Source: Pieris napi (lineage: Eukaryota > Arthropoda > Insecta > Lepidoptera > Pieridae). Taken from it: a DNA stretch of 64,000 nucleotides. A program made the translations under genes and the position numbers. Location: contig NC_062259.1 of the NCBI RefSeq assembly GCF_905475465.1, positions 3,916,501 to 3,980,500 on the forward strand, read 5' to 3'. Every line of letters starts with the position of its first letter. Within the stretch, counting starts at the first letter, position 1. The notes beneath the pieces were generated by a model. It saw only the letters and a program-made list of their open reading frames with translations, did no database searches and was not told where the DNA came from. Below are positions 35,427 through 47,412 of this stretch, piece by piece.

Positions 35427-38400
35427 TTAGATCTCAGCAAGATGTGGTCGCCTTGTATGTGTACGCATGTGTCTGGTGATCATGTCTCGGCGGCAGGCCG
35501 CGTACGGGCATTTTGGGCAGCGGTAAGGCTTTTCTCCCGTGTGTGTCCTCTGATGAGTAGCCAAATGATCGGAGCGGGAGAACACTTGTCCACAAACTGC
35601 GCACGAGTACGGCTTCACCCCACTGTGAGAGCGCGCATGGCGAGTCAACATGTCGGAACGAGCGAAACGACGATGGCAAACGTCGCATTCGTAGGCTCGA
35701 GATGATTTCGGGGCCTTACCTCTGTGCCGTGACGCAATATGCTTAGCGAGCCGGTCGTGAACTGTAAAAGTTTGTCCACATATCTCGCAGGCGTATACGG
35801 GTGGTGGACTGGGCTTCGGGACTGCGGATTTTATAGAGAGGTCTAGTGGTACGTCATCCGGTAGTGTCACGCCGTTTGGTGATGTTTCACGCATTAGCCA
35901 ATGTGGAAAGGGGTACTGATTATTGTTGCTCAGTTGCACGGAGAGCTTTTCAAGCAATTTAGACAATCTCTTTTGCTTATTCACCATTAATGTGAGATCT
36001 TCAGATGTAGGCTCAGCCATGCTTCCCGCGAACTCGCTGCTTCCCTCTCCATGATTTCTGGGCTCCAATATTGTGCTCCAACCTGAAACGAAAAAAATAG
36101 TTGTTCAGACTTGTTTTTTTCATAAGGTTTTTAATATTCACTTTTAATTATGAAATTAATATATTAAAACATAATATAATAAATGTTAGTTCGGAATGTT
36201 TAAAAAAATAATGTCCTCTTCGTTTTAGGTGTATTGATTATTTACGATAATGTATAAATTTTATTTTGACTCATGAATACCAATAAAAAAACTAAAACAC
36301 GATTAGCTTAACTGTTGATGTCTTTCTAAAAAACCTAAAACAATAATTAAACGTTAGTAAATATAAATATAAAAACACCTTTTAATATGAATATAATGGA
36401 TTAGGTAACGAACCCAAGGTCTCTATTATACTATTTTTTACTTAAAAACGTTTTTTTTATTTACATAGCGAGATGTCGAACATACGCAAACATTGATAAT
36501 ATATTGCACCTTTTACGCATCTGCCTTCGATCACGGTGACCCTTATCTTAAACATTCAATTGGCGGAACCGTAAGCTATTTAAGCCAATGGCATGTCTTT
36601 GGGACGATACAATAGCTTTTCCCCTAATATTTTGAGAAGTGCCTGTACTGGTTTTGAATAAGGCGTTTCTAAGAGTGAATAAGATGAAGTGTTCGGGGTG
36701 GGGTTACTTTGTATGCATATCTTGTTATATTCTAGCTTTTAGATCTGATTACCTACTAGTGTTAAAGCCTAAGTTCTCAGAAAGTATTTACAAAACACCG
36801 CTAGAGGCGTAATCTTAATTGCCAATGGAAATCGTATAATATTTAAATAAAATTCAATTTTAAAATATATCAGTTAAAGAAATGTTTTGACTACTTCGCC
36901 TACTCGCTGAGTAAACGTTTCATGTTTGAACTCTAATTAATAAGGACAAGATCTAATAAGATACCATAGCAACGTTCTTTTAAATATATAGCATGTATTT
37001 AAAATGTGTTCACTGACTTTACGGAATTAATTTTAAAATGACACTAAGCAAAACCTCTTAAACAATAAAACACCTGAGACTCTGTCTTCAAGTACCTCAA
37101 TCAAACAATTTCTTAGAAAAAGAGTTCAAACGCATAAGGGTGTAAGTTTAAACAGAGTACTTGCACTCTCTTACTCGATATAAAACAGTACATTTTGATT
37201 GCTGGATAAAATTGAAAGTTTAAACTAATCCTACCTTTCATATAGACACCCAATGTACCTACACCTATGATACCCAATATACTCCCACGGATATTAGAAC
37301 AATATCTTATATGATAACACGTTGAACAACAGAACAAAATAAATAATAGTAAAACCTACATGTTTATCCACAAGAAATCACAGCACTCCGGTATCAGGAT
37401 TGCATTTTTGCTATGCACGTAGAGTACGTCAGTGAACGGTTTGTAAGGTCGCCTATACCGGTCCGGTTGCCTCCGCGAGACACGAATACAGCGTATGCGC
37501 ACGTCCTAGGCTAGGTCCTAACCAACTGAGTTGTCTGACAGGCGTCAAACACAGGCGGAGCGCTATCCACCCCACTACACCTGTCTGGAGTTGCATCGCG
37601 CGTCTACGCATGTGATGTGATCAAATCACCGTTGATCAGGTCGCACTTAAATTGCTACTACTATTCTTGGTTTGTTCTAAGAGCTTTGCCTGCAAACTTG
37701 TATGGATAAGAATAAGCGCGAACTATACCGTATGTTGAAATCCAATATATTTTTGACATGAGATGCTCACCGATCAGTGTCGGCCCTGAATCTTATTCTA
37801 AGTGACATACAGTTTTATGAAAAACACATACAACTGTATGTTACACGTAACAAATAAACTATAAACTACCGGACCGAATTAAAAAAGTAAATATCTCTGT
37901 GTAACTAAGGCTCTCTCTCTAAAAGGCACCGAAATATGATAAAATTTAATGGTATGGTATAAAAAGCAAAAATCCAAGGCTTTTCTTCAACTTTGATTTT
38001 GTTCCCTATGATGAAGACTAGTAGCTGACCGAAGAGCTGGTACTTCGCTCAACGAGTAAGAATCGTAATACACCTAAAGCTGCCAGCATTGACAGATACT
38101 GCCACAGGGACCCAACATTTAAATTGTATTCGTTACTTTTTGTTTACCTACTAAAATGGTAACAAGTCTTCAAGTTTTTTTTTAATATTAGCGTGTTGGG
38201 CAAAAAGAATATGGGCAAAACGGATATGTATTATTGTTTAGAAATTTAAAATGACAGAGAAAAGAAAGAAGTGTAGACGTCTACTCGCGTCAAAACTGAG
38301 CAAACATTAAAATTTCAGAACGCAAATAAATTTAAGAAGTCCAAAATTTCAGAGTAAGCAGGCCTCAGCAAGACTAAAACTAAAAAAACCTCAGTCAAAC

Positions 38401-39463
38401 AACCGAACAAATGTGCGCTGACAAATACACTGAGTAAAAATAATAAATACAAGATTGGATTCAGTGTAATGGATGCAAAAGTTGGCAGCTACTTCTATGA
38501 TGAATACCAAGAATTATCTTAATTAATTCAACATTATCCTTTTTGCCCTAGAGGCGTTTCCGAACCCTCCTGGCAAAACGGCTAATTGATACTTTTTGTT
38601 AATTCTCATAAATAATATAGAAATCATTAAAGTTTTTAAGTTTATGTGACTATTTTCCAAAGATGATTAACCATAGTACAAATTAAAAGTACAAAGAGTT
38701 CTAATGAATAACAGATTGTGACTTTAATTTACATTATCCCTTAATATATGCGTCTTGCCCGGTCTTCCCCCAGCCTATAATAGGCTGGTTAGAATTGGAA
38801 AAGAATTTGCACTCGTGCCCGATGCACATACTCCTACGTTGACTATAAATTATATAAAGTCAGGCGAAAAATGTATTTAATAATTATCTGTTGCTATATT
38901 TCTATCTATACGTACTGCCGACGCAAATGGTATTTAATAAGTAATACTTAAGTACTGAGAGCTATATGTTATGTTAACTTTCAAATGAATTTATTTATTA
39001 CATGTCCTCAGTCCGATGCATACAATCCGTAGCACAACTAGTTTTGTAATTAAAATATGAGTTTCATCACAGTCAATAGTTTATTAATTTTGCTTCTATA
39101 TTAAAAAAAGTATGTAAAAAGAGAGGTTCAGAAAAAGGAATCTTTGATATATGTATATGATTTTTAGAAAATGCAATTTTAATCATTGTTACTTTATAAT
39201 CACCAACACAATAAATACAATTAAAAAAGCTACAATATTAAAATTTATAATTATCGCGTATAATTTACGTTAAAATATAAATCGGCAAATATTATTTATA
39301 ACCGAAAACACCGTTTGCAATTCTACCCGTAATTTCAAAATTTCGTTCGAAAAATTTCTCAGCCGTTAAACATAAAATAAACTTAACCACATAAATATAA
39401 AATAAACAACCTACCAGTCGACTGCATATTCGCCAAAACACTTTTATTGAAGATCGTGTCCAT
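35427..39463 (-). CDS. klu: Four-finger C2H2 transcription factor, klumpfuss-like (EGR/WT1 group)
   Basis: Two coding exons: 39415-39463 (MDTIFNKSVLANMQST) and 35427-36082, joined in phase across a 3.3-kb intron; 234 residues. Residues about 104-130 onward hold four C2H2 fingers: YACEICGQTFTVHDRLAKHI, YECDVCHRRFARSDMLTRHA, YSCAVCGQVFSRSDHLATHQ and YRCPKCPYAACRRDMITRHM. The order, [25 protein letters not shown] and the final CPYAACRRDMITRHMRTH are hallmarks of Drosophila klumpfuss. PLDLSIKS upstream of the fingers is a PxDLS-type CtBP-binding motif, implying repression. The protein is much shorter than fly Klu, which has long low-complexity regions. In flies klu acts in neuroblast and bristle development. 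The start is supported by a clean donor (GTAGGT); the paralogy call is from motif memory. Confidence 0.8.
37380..37640. other. GC/CpG-rich block in the klumpfuss-like intron
   Basis: A stretch of about 260 bp with many CpG dinucleotides (CTATACCGGTCCGGTTGCCT, GCATCGCGCGTCTACGCATG) is bounded sharply by AT-rich intron. It has no open frame of note and no repeat resemblance. It could be an enhancer or alternative promoter; inferred from composition only. Confidence 0.35.
37985..38160 (+). repeat. Dispersed retroelement end, copy 1
   Basis: CTTCGCTCAACGAGTAAGAA, TCGTAATACACC, GCTGCCAGCATTGACAG, TACTGCCACAGGGACCCAAC and ATTTAAATTG match 57590-57850 block for block, and the end is shared with 41655-41735. 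This is probably a LINE C-terminus plus 3' region in the intron of the zinc-finger gene. Confidence 0.6.
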
Positions 39464-41009
39464 ATTATAACTGAGCAATCCTGGCCGACTCGGGAGCTCC
39501 CGCACGCGCGCAGCTCTTAACACAGAATGAGTACAGTTATGAAAATCACGGTAAGGGTAAAAAAAAATAATAAGAAGTAGATTGTTGAAATCTTTTGGGG
39601 TTTGCGCCGTCCGAGTTTAGGGTAGCTAGCGTGGGAACGGGGGTGGTTTTGCTAGCAGCTGCCTCTAGTCTAAGAAGGTACCCGACACCCACTCTTGACC
39701 TTAGTGTTCTGGTCTTACGAAAAAGGATTTTCAATTGTTTTGTTTTACTATAGAATTGTTTTTAAATTAAATGCTTCTTTAATTAAAGTGGATTCTATTT
39801 TAAAAGCGATATTAATGTATATTTTTAAATTACATGTCAACAGTTTAATGTGTTATTTTGTATAAAATGTTATTTTGTAATTTCATTATAACTTTCAATT
39901 AATGGAAAATTTAACTCGTTAAAAATTGATTACAGGATTAAAAAATATAAAGAGAACGACGTTCGTAAAATTTCATTTCCAACTATGGAAGCAATACAAG
40001 TTAGTTTTATTAATTATTTTTGTAATATTGAGGATTAATAAAGCATTTCGGTTAGTTGATAAAGTAGTGCTTCAGATTATATTTTGGCGGTTCGATTCCT
40101 CTTTGTAAATATTTTTTAATTAAGAATGTAATTTGGTATAATCCTTATAAACGACCCATTTTTCATAAAACATATATCATGCCTTTATTAATTTCACGAT
40201 TAATATTACTAACTCTCTTCAGGGTACCAAAAGAGTGCGAAAAATACTATTTTACGTCATTGGCGAACCTGAGACTTAAGATTGCGTTAACCATTGAACC
40301 ACGGGAGAACCCTACTTCTGAATAATTACAATCAAATCTTATCTATTGTGTAGGTTCCCTACGCTTAAAGATTCTCACGAGTGGCACCTGGTTACTAGCG
40401 TAGTGTGGGGGTAATTCGGCGTTGGAACGACGAGACTTCTAGAATTTACTACACTCCATAAGTTCTTAAGTAATCAGTAAGTAGAAGGTTTATAAATGCG
40501 AATGTATATGTCTGTCTGTTACGTTTTTACGCCTAAATCACAACGCCGAAATTTTTAAATGAAATTATGTAAAGATTGGGAAAGGAGGATAAAAAAAAAT
40601 GAAAGAGGTTATTATAGATTTATAGGAAGAGAGTTTAGGCTTCGTCATAGTGAAGAGAAGTATTCTACAAATTAAAAATTAATAATATTTGCTCTTAAAT
40701 TATCGTTTTATTGCAGTATCGAAAAAAGCAGGGTTACTCTGTAAGTCTCTTCAAGACGCTGGCATTGGAAGGAATTTTTGCCAGCATTAAAGGTTTCTAC
40801 AGTACTACGTGTTTTAAATATATTATAGCTTATACGGTTCATTAGTGATGTCATAATTGATTATTATTAATTAGTCTTTAATCGATTAACAATATTATTT
40901 ATTCGATACGGTTTTTCTATTATTAGACTTCAAGCGTTGTCAAGCGAATATGTATTATTAAATTACTAGTAAAAACTAAAATTAAAGTGTAATATTTATA
41001 TCTAACAGG
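39464..41009. promoter_or_regulatory. Upstream region of the klumpfuss-like gene
   Basis: The first 80 bp above the ATG include the palindrome CGGGAGCTCCCG (39490-39501) in a small GC-rich patch, likely 5' untranslated region or core promoter. Further on, 40485-40560 has an ATAAATGCGAATGTATATGT / CTGTCTGTTACGTTTTTACG stretch of the kind found in dispersed insect repeats. No gene is seen. Confidence 0.35.
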
Positions 41010-41132
41010 CGCCAACTTAAAAGGCCGGCAACGCACTCGCGAGCCCTCTGGCATTAAGAGTGTCTGTGGGCGGTATCACTTACCATCAGGTAAGCCTCCT
41101 GCCCGTTTGCCCCCTGTTTTATAAAAAAAAAC
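41010..41132 (+). repeat. LINE 3' end (GGCCGGCAACGCACTCGCGA family)
   Basis: AAAAGGCCGGCAACGCACTC, GCGAGCCCTCTGGCATTAAG, ATCACTTACCATCAGGTAAG and CCTGCCCGTTTGCCCCCTGT, then an A run. This is the common 3' end of a lepidopteran LINE, strongly 5'-truncated. Confidence 0.85.
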
Positions 41133-41654
41133 TTAAATCTTTAATTAAATGTGCACTTGAACCCCATGGCCATCTGTTCCCAAGGGAACAAAATCGAAGT
41201 TGGAGGAATAACTTATAAATAAATAAAGATTTTGAAACTATGTTCAACATCGCTGATGATTTCCGAGTATCGCATGAATTCTAAACATTTAAATCGTAAT
41301 TTATATTAATGTTACGGGGTAGGCCCGCTTTAATTTCTGATTACCCAGTCTACTCCCATATAGGGAATGGCAAATATAAACAAGTGTCGAATTGTAATAT
41401 CAAATTATGAACTACGAGGACATTCTATAACACAATCGTCATAGTGGTATCAGCACCACCAGTTCATTTAATATAAAAATGAAAGAAAATTTCTTTCTCA
41501 CTGGGGTCGATATATATATATTAAAATAGAATGGTCAAAACTGTTTCACTAGTCACATTCACTGTACCTAGTTAATATTATTATAATCGTGTGTTTCATA
41601 TTAAGCAAAAAGCCATTTAAGAAGTATCTTAACAATTAAATGTTTATATATGAG

Positions 41655-41735
41655 TTTAGTATACAGGGACCAAACTTTTGATTTTATTTATTTTTATTAT
41701 TACTTTGTAGGTTAAGAAAATTGTAAATACTGTAT
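41655..41735 (+). repeat. Dispersed retroelement end, copy 3
   Basis: AGGGACCAAACTTTTGATTT and ATTATTACTTTGTAGGTTAA, AAATTGTAAATACTG match the last part of 57590-57850. Only the extreme end is present. Confidence 0.5.
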
Positions 41736-41895
41736 TATTTATGGTTAGTTATTGTTTTTATTGTTCTTCTGTTTTGTGCATTTGTGAGTTGGAATTAAAG
41801 TTTAGTATACCTACATAATCAATTCGTGGGGTTGTCCCTACCTCATGCAATTTTCGTGCCTATTCGTGGCGGTGACACAACAGTCTTCTGCCCGT

Positions 41896-42447
41896 TTATA
41901 TAATATAATATAATATAGTATAATATAATATAATATAATATAATATAATATAATATAATATAATATAATATAATATAATATAATATAATATAATATAATA
42001 TAATATAATATAATATAATATAATATAATATAATATAATATAATATAATATAATATAATATAATATAATATAATATAATATAATATAATATAATATAATA
42101 TAATATAATATAATATAATATAATATAATATAATATAATATAATATAATATAATATAATATAATATAATATAATATAATATAATATAATATAATATAATA
42201 TAATATAATATAATATAATATAATATAATATAATATAATATAATATAATATAATATAATATAATATAATATAATATAATATAATATAATATAATATAATA
42301 TAATATAATATAATATAATATAATATAATATAATATAATATAATATAATATAATATAATATAATATAATATAATATAATATAATATAATATAATATAATA
42401 TAATATAACATAATATAATATAATATAACATAATATAATATAATATT
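41896..42447. repeat. (TATAA)n microsatellite, about 550 bp
   Basis: An almost uninterrupted 5-bp array of about 110 units. Interruptions are a TAGTA near the left end and two ATAACATA variants near the right end (about 42408 and 42428). The long open frames across it on the minus strand (repeating Ile-Leu-Tyr-Tyr) are an artefact of a stop-free 15-base period. The central part is perfect, which implies recent slippage expansion or possible assembly compression. Confidence 0.97.
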
Positions 42448-42688
42448 AAATTTGAATCCGTAGGCATCCCTACTCATCGGCAAGGAAGACAGAGGGTGAA
42501 GGCCGAGAGAAAAAGCCGGCGTAAACAACTCTCGGTACTCTTTTATAATAGCAAAACATATTTTAAAACAAATATCGCAAATTAATTAGAAGTAGTTTGC
42601 CTCATGTTCTATAAAAATACACATTCATCATTAGATCGAGATCCAAAGCATGCTTCATCCTCGCCCTTTAGACTCCTTCAATGGCTAT

Positions 42689-43300
42689 GTTACTGTAAAA
42701 GCGCGAACTACGGTTAATCTTAAGATTTAAGTGTAAGTCTTAGGATTTACCGTACCGAGTTGGTAAATGTAAGTATTTCTGAAAATACGACGATTTTTTC
42801 GAGCTTTTACCATTTGAATTCAGTATTTGCTAGGTTTTACCACTGTCAGCTGGTAGATGTTGGTTTTAGGAATAAAACAATGAGTAATTCTTAATTATTT
42901 ACTTTAATGAACTATTAGACAAAACAGGTACATAGTATTATAAAGGTATCATATGATAGTAATAAGTACAAACTAATACCAACTTATTTAAATTATTTTG
43001 AAAAAACATATAACGTATATCTCTGAATATCTCAATCTCTATCATATCTATCTAACTGAATGAGTAGTTCTCTATTTGGAATTTAACAACGAAAGACAAA
43101 CATAATGCTTACATAAGCTAGTCATGTTTTGTTTTTCAACATTTACCGTGCCATTAATCTAAATCCTAAGATTTACGAACGGAATGGTGGTAAGAGTTCG
43201 AATCGCAAACCTTTTGGGACATTTACCATTAGGAATTGGTAGATCTTAGGTTTTACTGGAATATCTTAGGATTTACTGCAGTTCGAGCTTTTACAGTAAC
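42689..43300. mobile_element. MITE with GTTACTGTAAAAGC inverted repeats
   Basis: The left end GTTACTGTAAAAGCGCGAAC and right end GTTCGAGCTTTTACAGTAAC are inverted repeats that extend further with changes. The interior repeats an AATCCTAAGATTTA / TAGGATTTACC motif several times in both directions. At 612 bp with no coding frame, it is non-autonomous; the superfamily is unknown. Confidence 0.75.
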
Positions 43301-44532
43301 AGCTGTTTAACGATTTTATTTAAATTTCCCGATTTTGGCATTCATCTATTCAACAATAATTCCTAGTTTCAGTTAATTTATATCCATAATTAATAATAGG
43401 CACAGTATGAAGTTTATCCGGGATAACACGTATAAATTCTTTTCAACCCAAATCATGGCGATCAAAAAGAGTGGCATAGCCACACAGTTTCATGCCAGTT
43501 TTTTTCACTATACGCCCTTGATTTGGGAACTGGTAGTAAATATAAATTTAGACCTTTTAATTTGTTTTTGCAATTGGCGAATAAGTGTATATAACAATAT
43601 TTATAAATGAATTATGAAAAAATATTTTATTTCTTACTAGATAGAGCCTTTGTTTTATAGATAAGGATATTAAAATGTATTTGTGCTGCGGTTCTTAGTA
43701 TTTTGATTTGTCTTTAGAGAAAATTATCTTTGGTTAAAGTTGCCTTAAGTGTGAATTGCAAAGTTCCATAGTATACCTCCCCATTAAGAATTAAAATCGT
43801 GGGAATAAATAGCCCCGCACAGAAATCTCGCGAAATGCACTCCGCCTTCCGACTTTTGAGAGGGGAATGATTTCTCACAAAGCACACCTGCGCATGAGCA
43901 AGCGCCCTCCGCCGCGTCCAAGTTTTCGCAAAGTTTATCAAAGAAAAGATAAATAAAAAGAGTTGGTTTGTTTAAAAATATTTTTTTAAGTATTTTGATA
44001 TTTATTATGCAATTTTCTATATTTCTAATAAGGCGGTGAAATAGAACATAATAAAGTTGGAGCCTTGTTGGTCACGCTCACGCGTTCAAGTATTTTTGTA
44101 GGTTCGAACCCCGGTAAAAGGGTAACCTTGACTTTTATTATGAATTTTAATCAAGAATCATCAGCTTTTACTCACTCAGACCAAAGTAGTCGACTACTTT
44201 AGTATTTTGGATACCTATACGTAACTCCTTAGTAACGATCAGCGTTTCCTTTATCATAGGGTTAGAACTGGTTAGAAATGGGGGAGAATCGCACACGTGT
44301 TTTTTTCAATGACCCTTTATTACAATACTCAACAACAACACTGTTTATTAAATTGCCAAACCTGTTCAGTTTATTGCGTGTTACTGTAAAATTCTAGCGA
44401 TCGTTGTGTGTTGTCAACTCAAACGCGTTTTATACTAGTAAATCTTAAGACGTTCCATGATTTGAGTTATAACAGTAACATAATAAAATAAAAAATAATT
44501 TTTGTTTAATAAAATTTACGTAAGTAACATTA
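43301..44532. other. Spacer with a tRNA-like B box
   Basis: AT-rich DNA without a supported gene. At 44055-44130 a perfect B-box type sequence GGTTCGAACCC follows a weak A box, suggesting the head of a decayed tRNA-derived SINE rather than a tRNA. Confidence 0.35.
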
Positions 44533-45007
44533 TCTATATATATAAAAATGAAACCCGTTTTCCGTTGTCACGACATCACATGAAAACGGCTCGACCGATT
44601 TGTCTGATTTTTTTTTTGTTGTGTTTGTAATTGACGAAAAAAAGAAAAAAAGAAAAACTTTGCGCGGAAAATTAGAAAATTCAAGAATACTTAACCACCA
44701 TACAATTCGAACTTTTTGGTGTAACCTTATGGCGTTTGACATTAACACAACATTGACAGAATGCGTGCTGCAAATATCGTCAGAGGATGTAAGAAAAATG
44801 AATATCGTTCAAAATAAATGCTTCGATCGGAGTTATTATATTGATAATATAATGATATGCGAGCCAGAAAAACAAACAAAGAGTGTTGTATAACATAAAG
44901 CATTAGAATAATAAACACTTTGTTTCTGAAACATTTTTTAATTCATTATACCAATTTGAAATCAATATTCATAGTTAAGACAGGACAACGTCTGTCGGGT
45001 CCGCTAG
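44533..45007 (+). mobile_element. Non-autonomous Helitron
   Basis: It starts TCTATATATATAAAAATGAA after an A and ends GTCGGGTCCGCTAG before a T, the A^T insertion and 5'-TC/3'-CTAG ends expected of Helitrons. A short hairpin (GACAG with CTGTC, 44982-44999) sits just before the 3' end. There are no terminal inverted repeats and no Rep/helicase frame. A 97-codon frame within it is probably carry-over sequence, not a gene. Confidence 0.85.
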
Positions 45008-45163
45008 TACACAATATTTATTTAATCGTACAAACTTAAATAAATAAAGATATAATAAAAATTATTAACAAAATTGTGAGCGCAGGACAACGCGCGCAGC
45101 TAAGATGTGCAGTTTTTAATCCGATCAGAACCTTAGAGTATAAAAATGACTAGGTATCTATTT

Positions 45164-45235
45164 TCTATATATATATAAAAATGCTGAAGTTGATCTCCAT
45201 CGAATCGGTTTGACCAAGCTTTATTACATTTACTG
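45164..45235 (+). mobile_element. Helitron 5'-end fragment
   Basis: TCTATATATATATAAAAATG followed by CTGAAGTTGATCTCCATCGA and ATCGGTTTGACCAAGC matches the start of Helitrons such as 44533-45007. It is cut off by the LINE fragment at 45246. Confidence 0.6.
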
Positions 45236-45245
45236 TTTTTATAGA

Positions 45246-45382
45246 ACAATCGGGCAGGGCAGGGCGCCCATGGACGCTCTCAAGGCCAGAGGGCTCGCGA
45301 GTGCGTTGCCAGCCGTTTACGAATTGGTACGTTCTTTTCTTGAAGGCTCTTAGTTGAATTTTGTTCGTTCGGTCTGAGAATA
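45246..45382 (-). repeat. LINE 3' end, minus orientation
   Basis: The reverse strand reads CCTTCAAGAAAAGAACGTAC, GGCAACGCACTCGCGAGCCC and TCTGGCCTTGAGAGCGTCCA. Same family as 41010-41132 and 60655-60832. Confidence 0.8.
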
Positions 45383-47412
45383 GGTCGTAATTTTTTATAC
45401 CTAGAGTAAGTGATAATGGTAGTATACACGAATTGTTTGTTCCCGTGACCGTGATGCCGGTAGAAAATTAGAGTCAGGTAGTTCAAAAAGGTAACGAGCT
45501 ATCAACAGATAGCAGACCGTAAAAGAAAATCTACGTGGATCTTTATATAAATATATAAAAAGTGATGATCAAGAAACCTCTACAAAACATTTATTGACTG
45601 AAAGTGACTCTAATCCTGATCAAGCTGAAAATATTCCGTCCATATCATCAATCATCATGGGTGCCGCCGCCATCATTAAGTAAAAACAGTGAGGATGATC
45701 ATGAATTAACTTAAATTATCGATAAAATGGTTTTCAGTCATGACTTGTAACAGCGAGAGAAATAGCCGAGCCAATTTTAAAATGTATCATCTTTGTGTTT
45801 CGTAATTTTGTAAACCTTTCAATGTAAAATATTTTAAAACTCAAATTTGATTTATTCACGAAGGACAAAGGGCCTCGCAAAGACCTACTGCCCGGAGCTT
45901 CGCAATGAGAAAGGCCGCCTCAGCATCTTTGTAGCTGCATACCACCATATGAAACATTTTGATATGCATAGAGACTGTCGCGGAATATAAAAGCATAAGT
46001 ACTAAATAAAACTTAATTTTTCAAATTCCATTTTATAATATTTTTCTCCATAAAAATTCGCGCGAGTTCAACGAATAAAAAGGATATTCGAATTGGTCCA
46101 GTCGTCTTTGAGTTTTGCGCTTAGCAACATTTTCCAATTAATTTTTTTTATCAAAAAATTTAAATCAGATTTTACAGCTTAGACGTACAACGTTCGGAAA
46201 CAATATTTTATTCCTTAACGACTAAACTGTATTTTTCTGGCATATAATCTCTATAAAATTACAAATTAATCGTATCATTGGTCACATAATATCATTGATC
46301 TAAATAAGTGGTCTTTTTGACATCTTGGTGGACAGAAAATGTCTGGAAATATAAATTATATTTTCACAACATCATTATTTTTTAAACAATTCATAAAAAA
46401 ATAGCTGCTATTTGGTTTTACGAGAACGTATTCAATTCCATACATCAAGTCTAGGATTTATTAAAAATGTAAAAAGGTTAGAAGTTTCGCAATAAAATAT
46501 CTTAAATACGCAAGATTCCATTCCTTACAAAGTTCAAACCGTTATTTGATTTTCTTTTAACTCTCCCCTCTAGCCCGCGGCGCGGGCGCAGCGGCGGGGG
46601 CCCAGTCTTCAGGGGTGCGCTCCCAGTTCCCATATTATTATTATTTATCAAACAATACAACACAGTTACTTTACACACCTGCCTTAAGTTAACTGTATTA
46701 TTAGTACTATTTTCTCATCTCTAGACTCGGTGTATATTTCTGTTTTTTTTACATGAAGCTTGAACTTTTAGATGTTTGAATGTGCAGAGGTGATTCTCAA
46801 TGCGTGTTGCTATTTATTGCAATATTTCATAAGAATATTGAGATAGTTTAGTTTAGTTTTCACATTTTTTAAAGGATCTTGTACTGGTTTAAGGTTTCTT
46901 TATTTATAATTTCATATTACACGGCCTTGAGCGAGAAGAGTCTTAAGTTAGATTAGTTTAATCACTCGCTGAACGCAATCGCCAAGAGAAATCCTTTACA
47001 AAAAGACGTGTCTGATGGTGCCCGACCAGGATTAGTGCAATGCTGAACTAGCACGAGAGTCTATCACTACTCATGACAAGTTTTTGATGGGTAAAAATAT
47101 ACTTTCAATAATTTTTTTGGTCAAGCTTTTACATAGTATCGATTTTTTGAAACTTTTTTAAGATAAAAATGTGAAATTCTAATTAAATAAGCGTTTTTAG
47201 GATATCCATCGATTGATTTCCCAACTATTATAAATCAGGTGACTGGTGAGTCCTCCGCGGGTTTGCCCCGTTCAAAATTTTAACGCCTGCAATAATAATA
47301 CCTTTAAAGTTACATACGCAACCATTGCTCGTAAAATTTAATAGGCACAAAATTTTGTTTTTTAGTAAATGAATTATAAATTATTATAATGATATTTTAA
47401 GCTACTATAATA
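45383..47412. other. Gene-poor spacer
   Basis: No supported gene. A sharply GC-rich patch, CCCGCGGCGCGGGCGCAGCG at 46576-46595 plus neighbours, stands out at 46565-46625 and may come from a mobile element. A coding-like piece at about 45590-45680 is too short to name. Confidence 0.35.

Noticed and set aside
35434..35705. Alternative frames opposite or beside the zinc fingers
   Set aside because: Shadows of the finger-coding frame.
41838..42528. Two overlapping open frames of about 210 codons on the minus strand
   Set aside because: They are produced by the TATAA array, whose 15-base period is stop-free in these frames; the repeating ILYY pattern is not a protein.
44055..44130. A tRNA gene with a GGTTCGAACCC B box
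   Set aside because: No pairing acceptor stem or credible anticodon loop; probably a decayed SINE.
45590..45690. A possible piggyBac-like N-terminal fragment
   Set aside because: Too short and acidic-rich only; no diagnostic motif or TTAA-flanked ends were seen.
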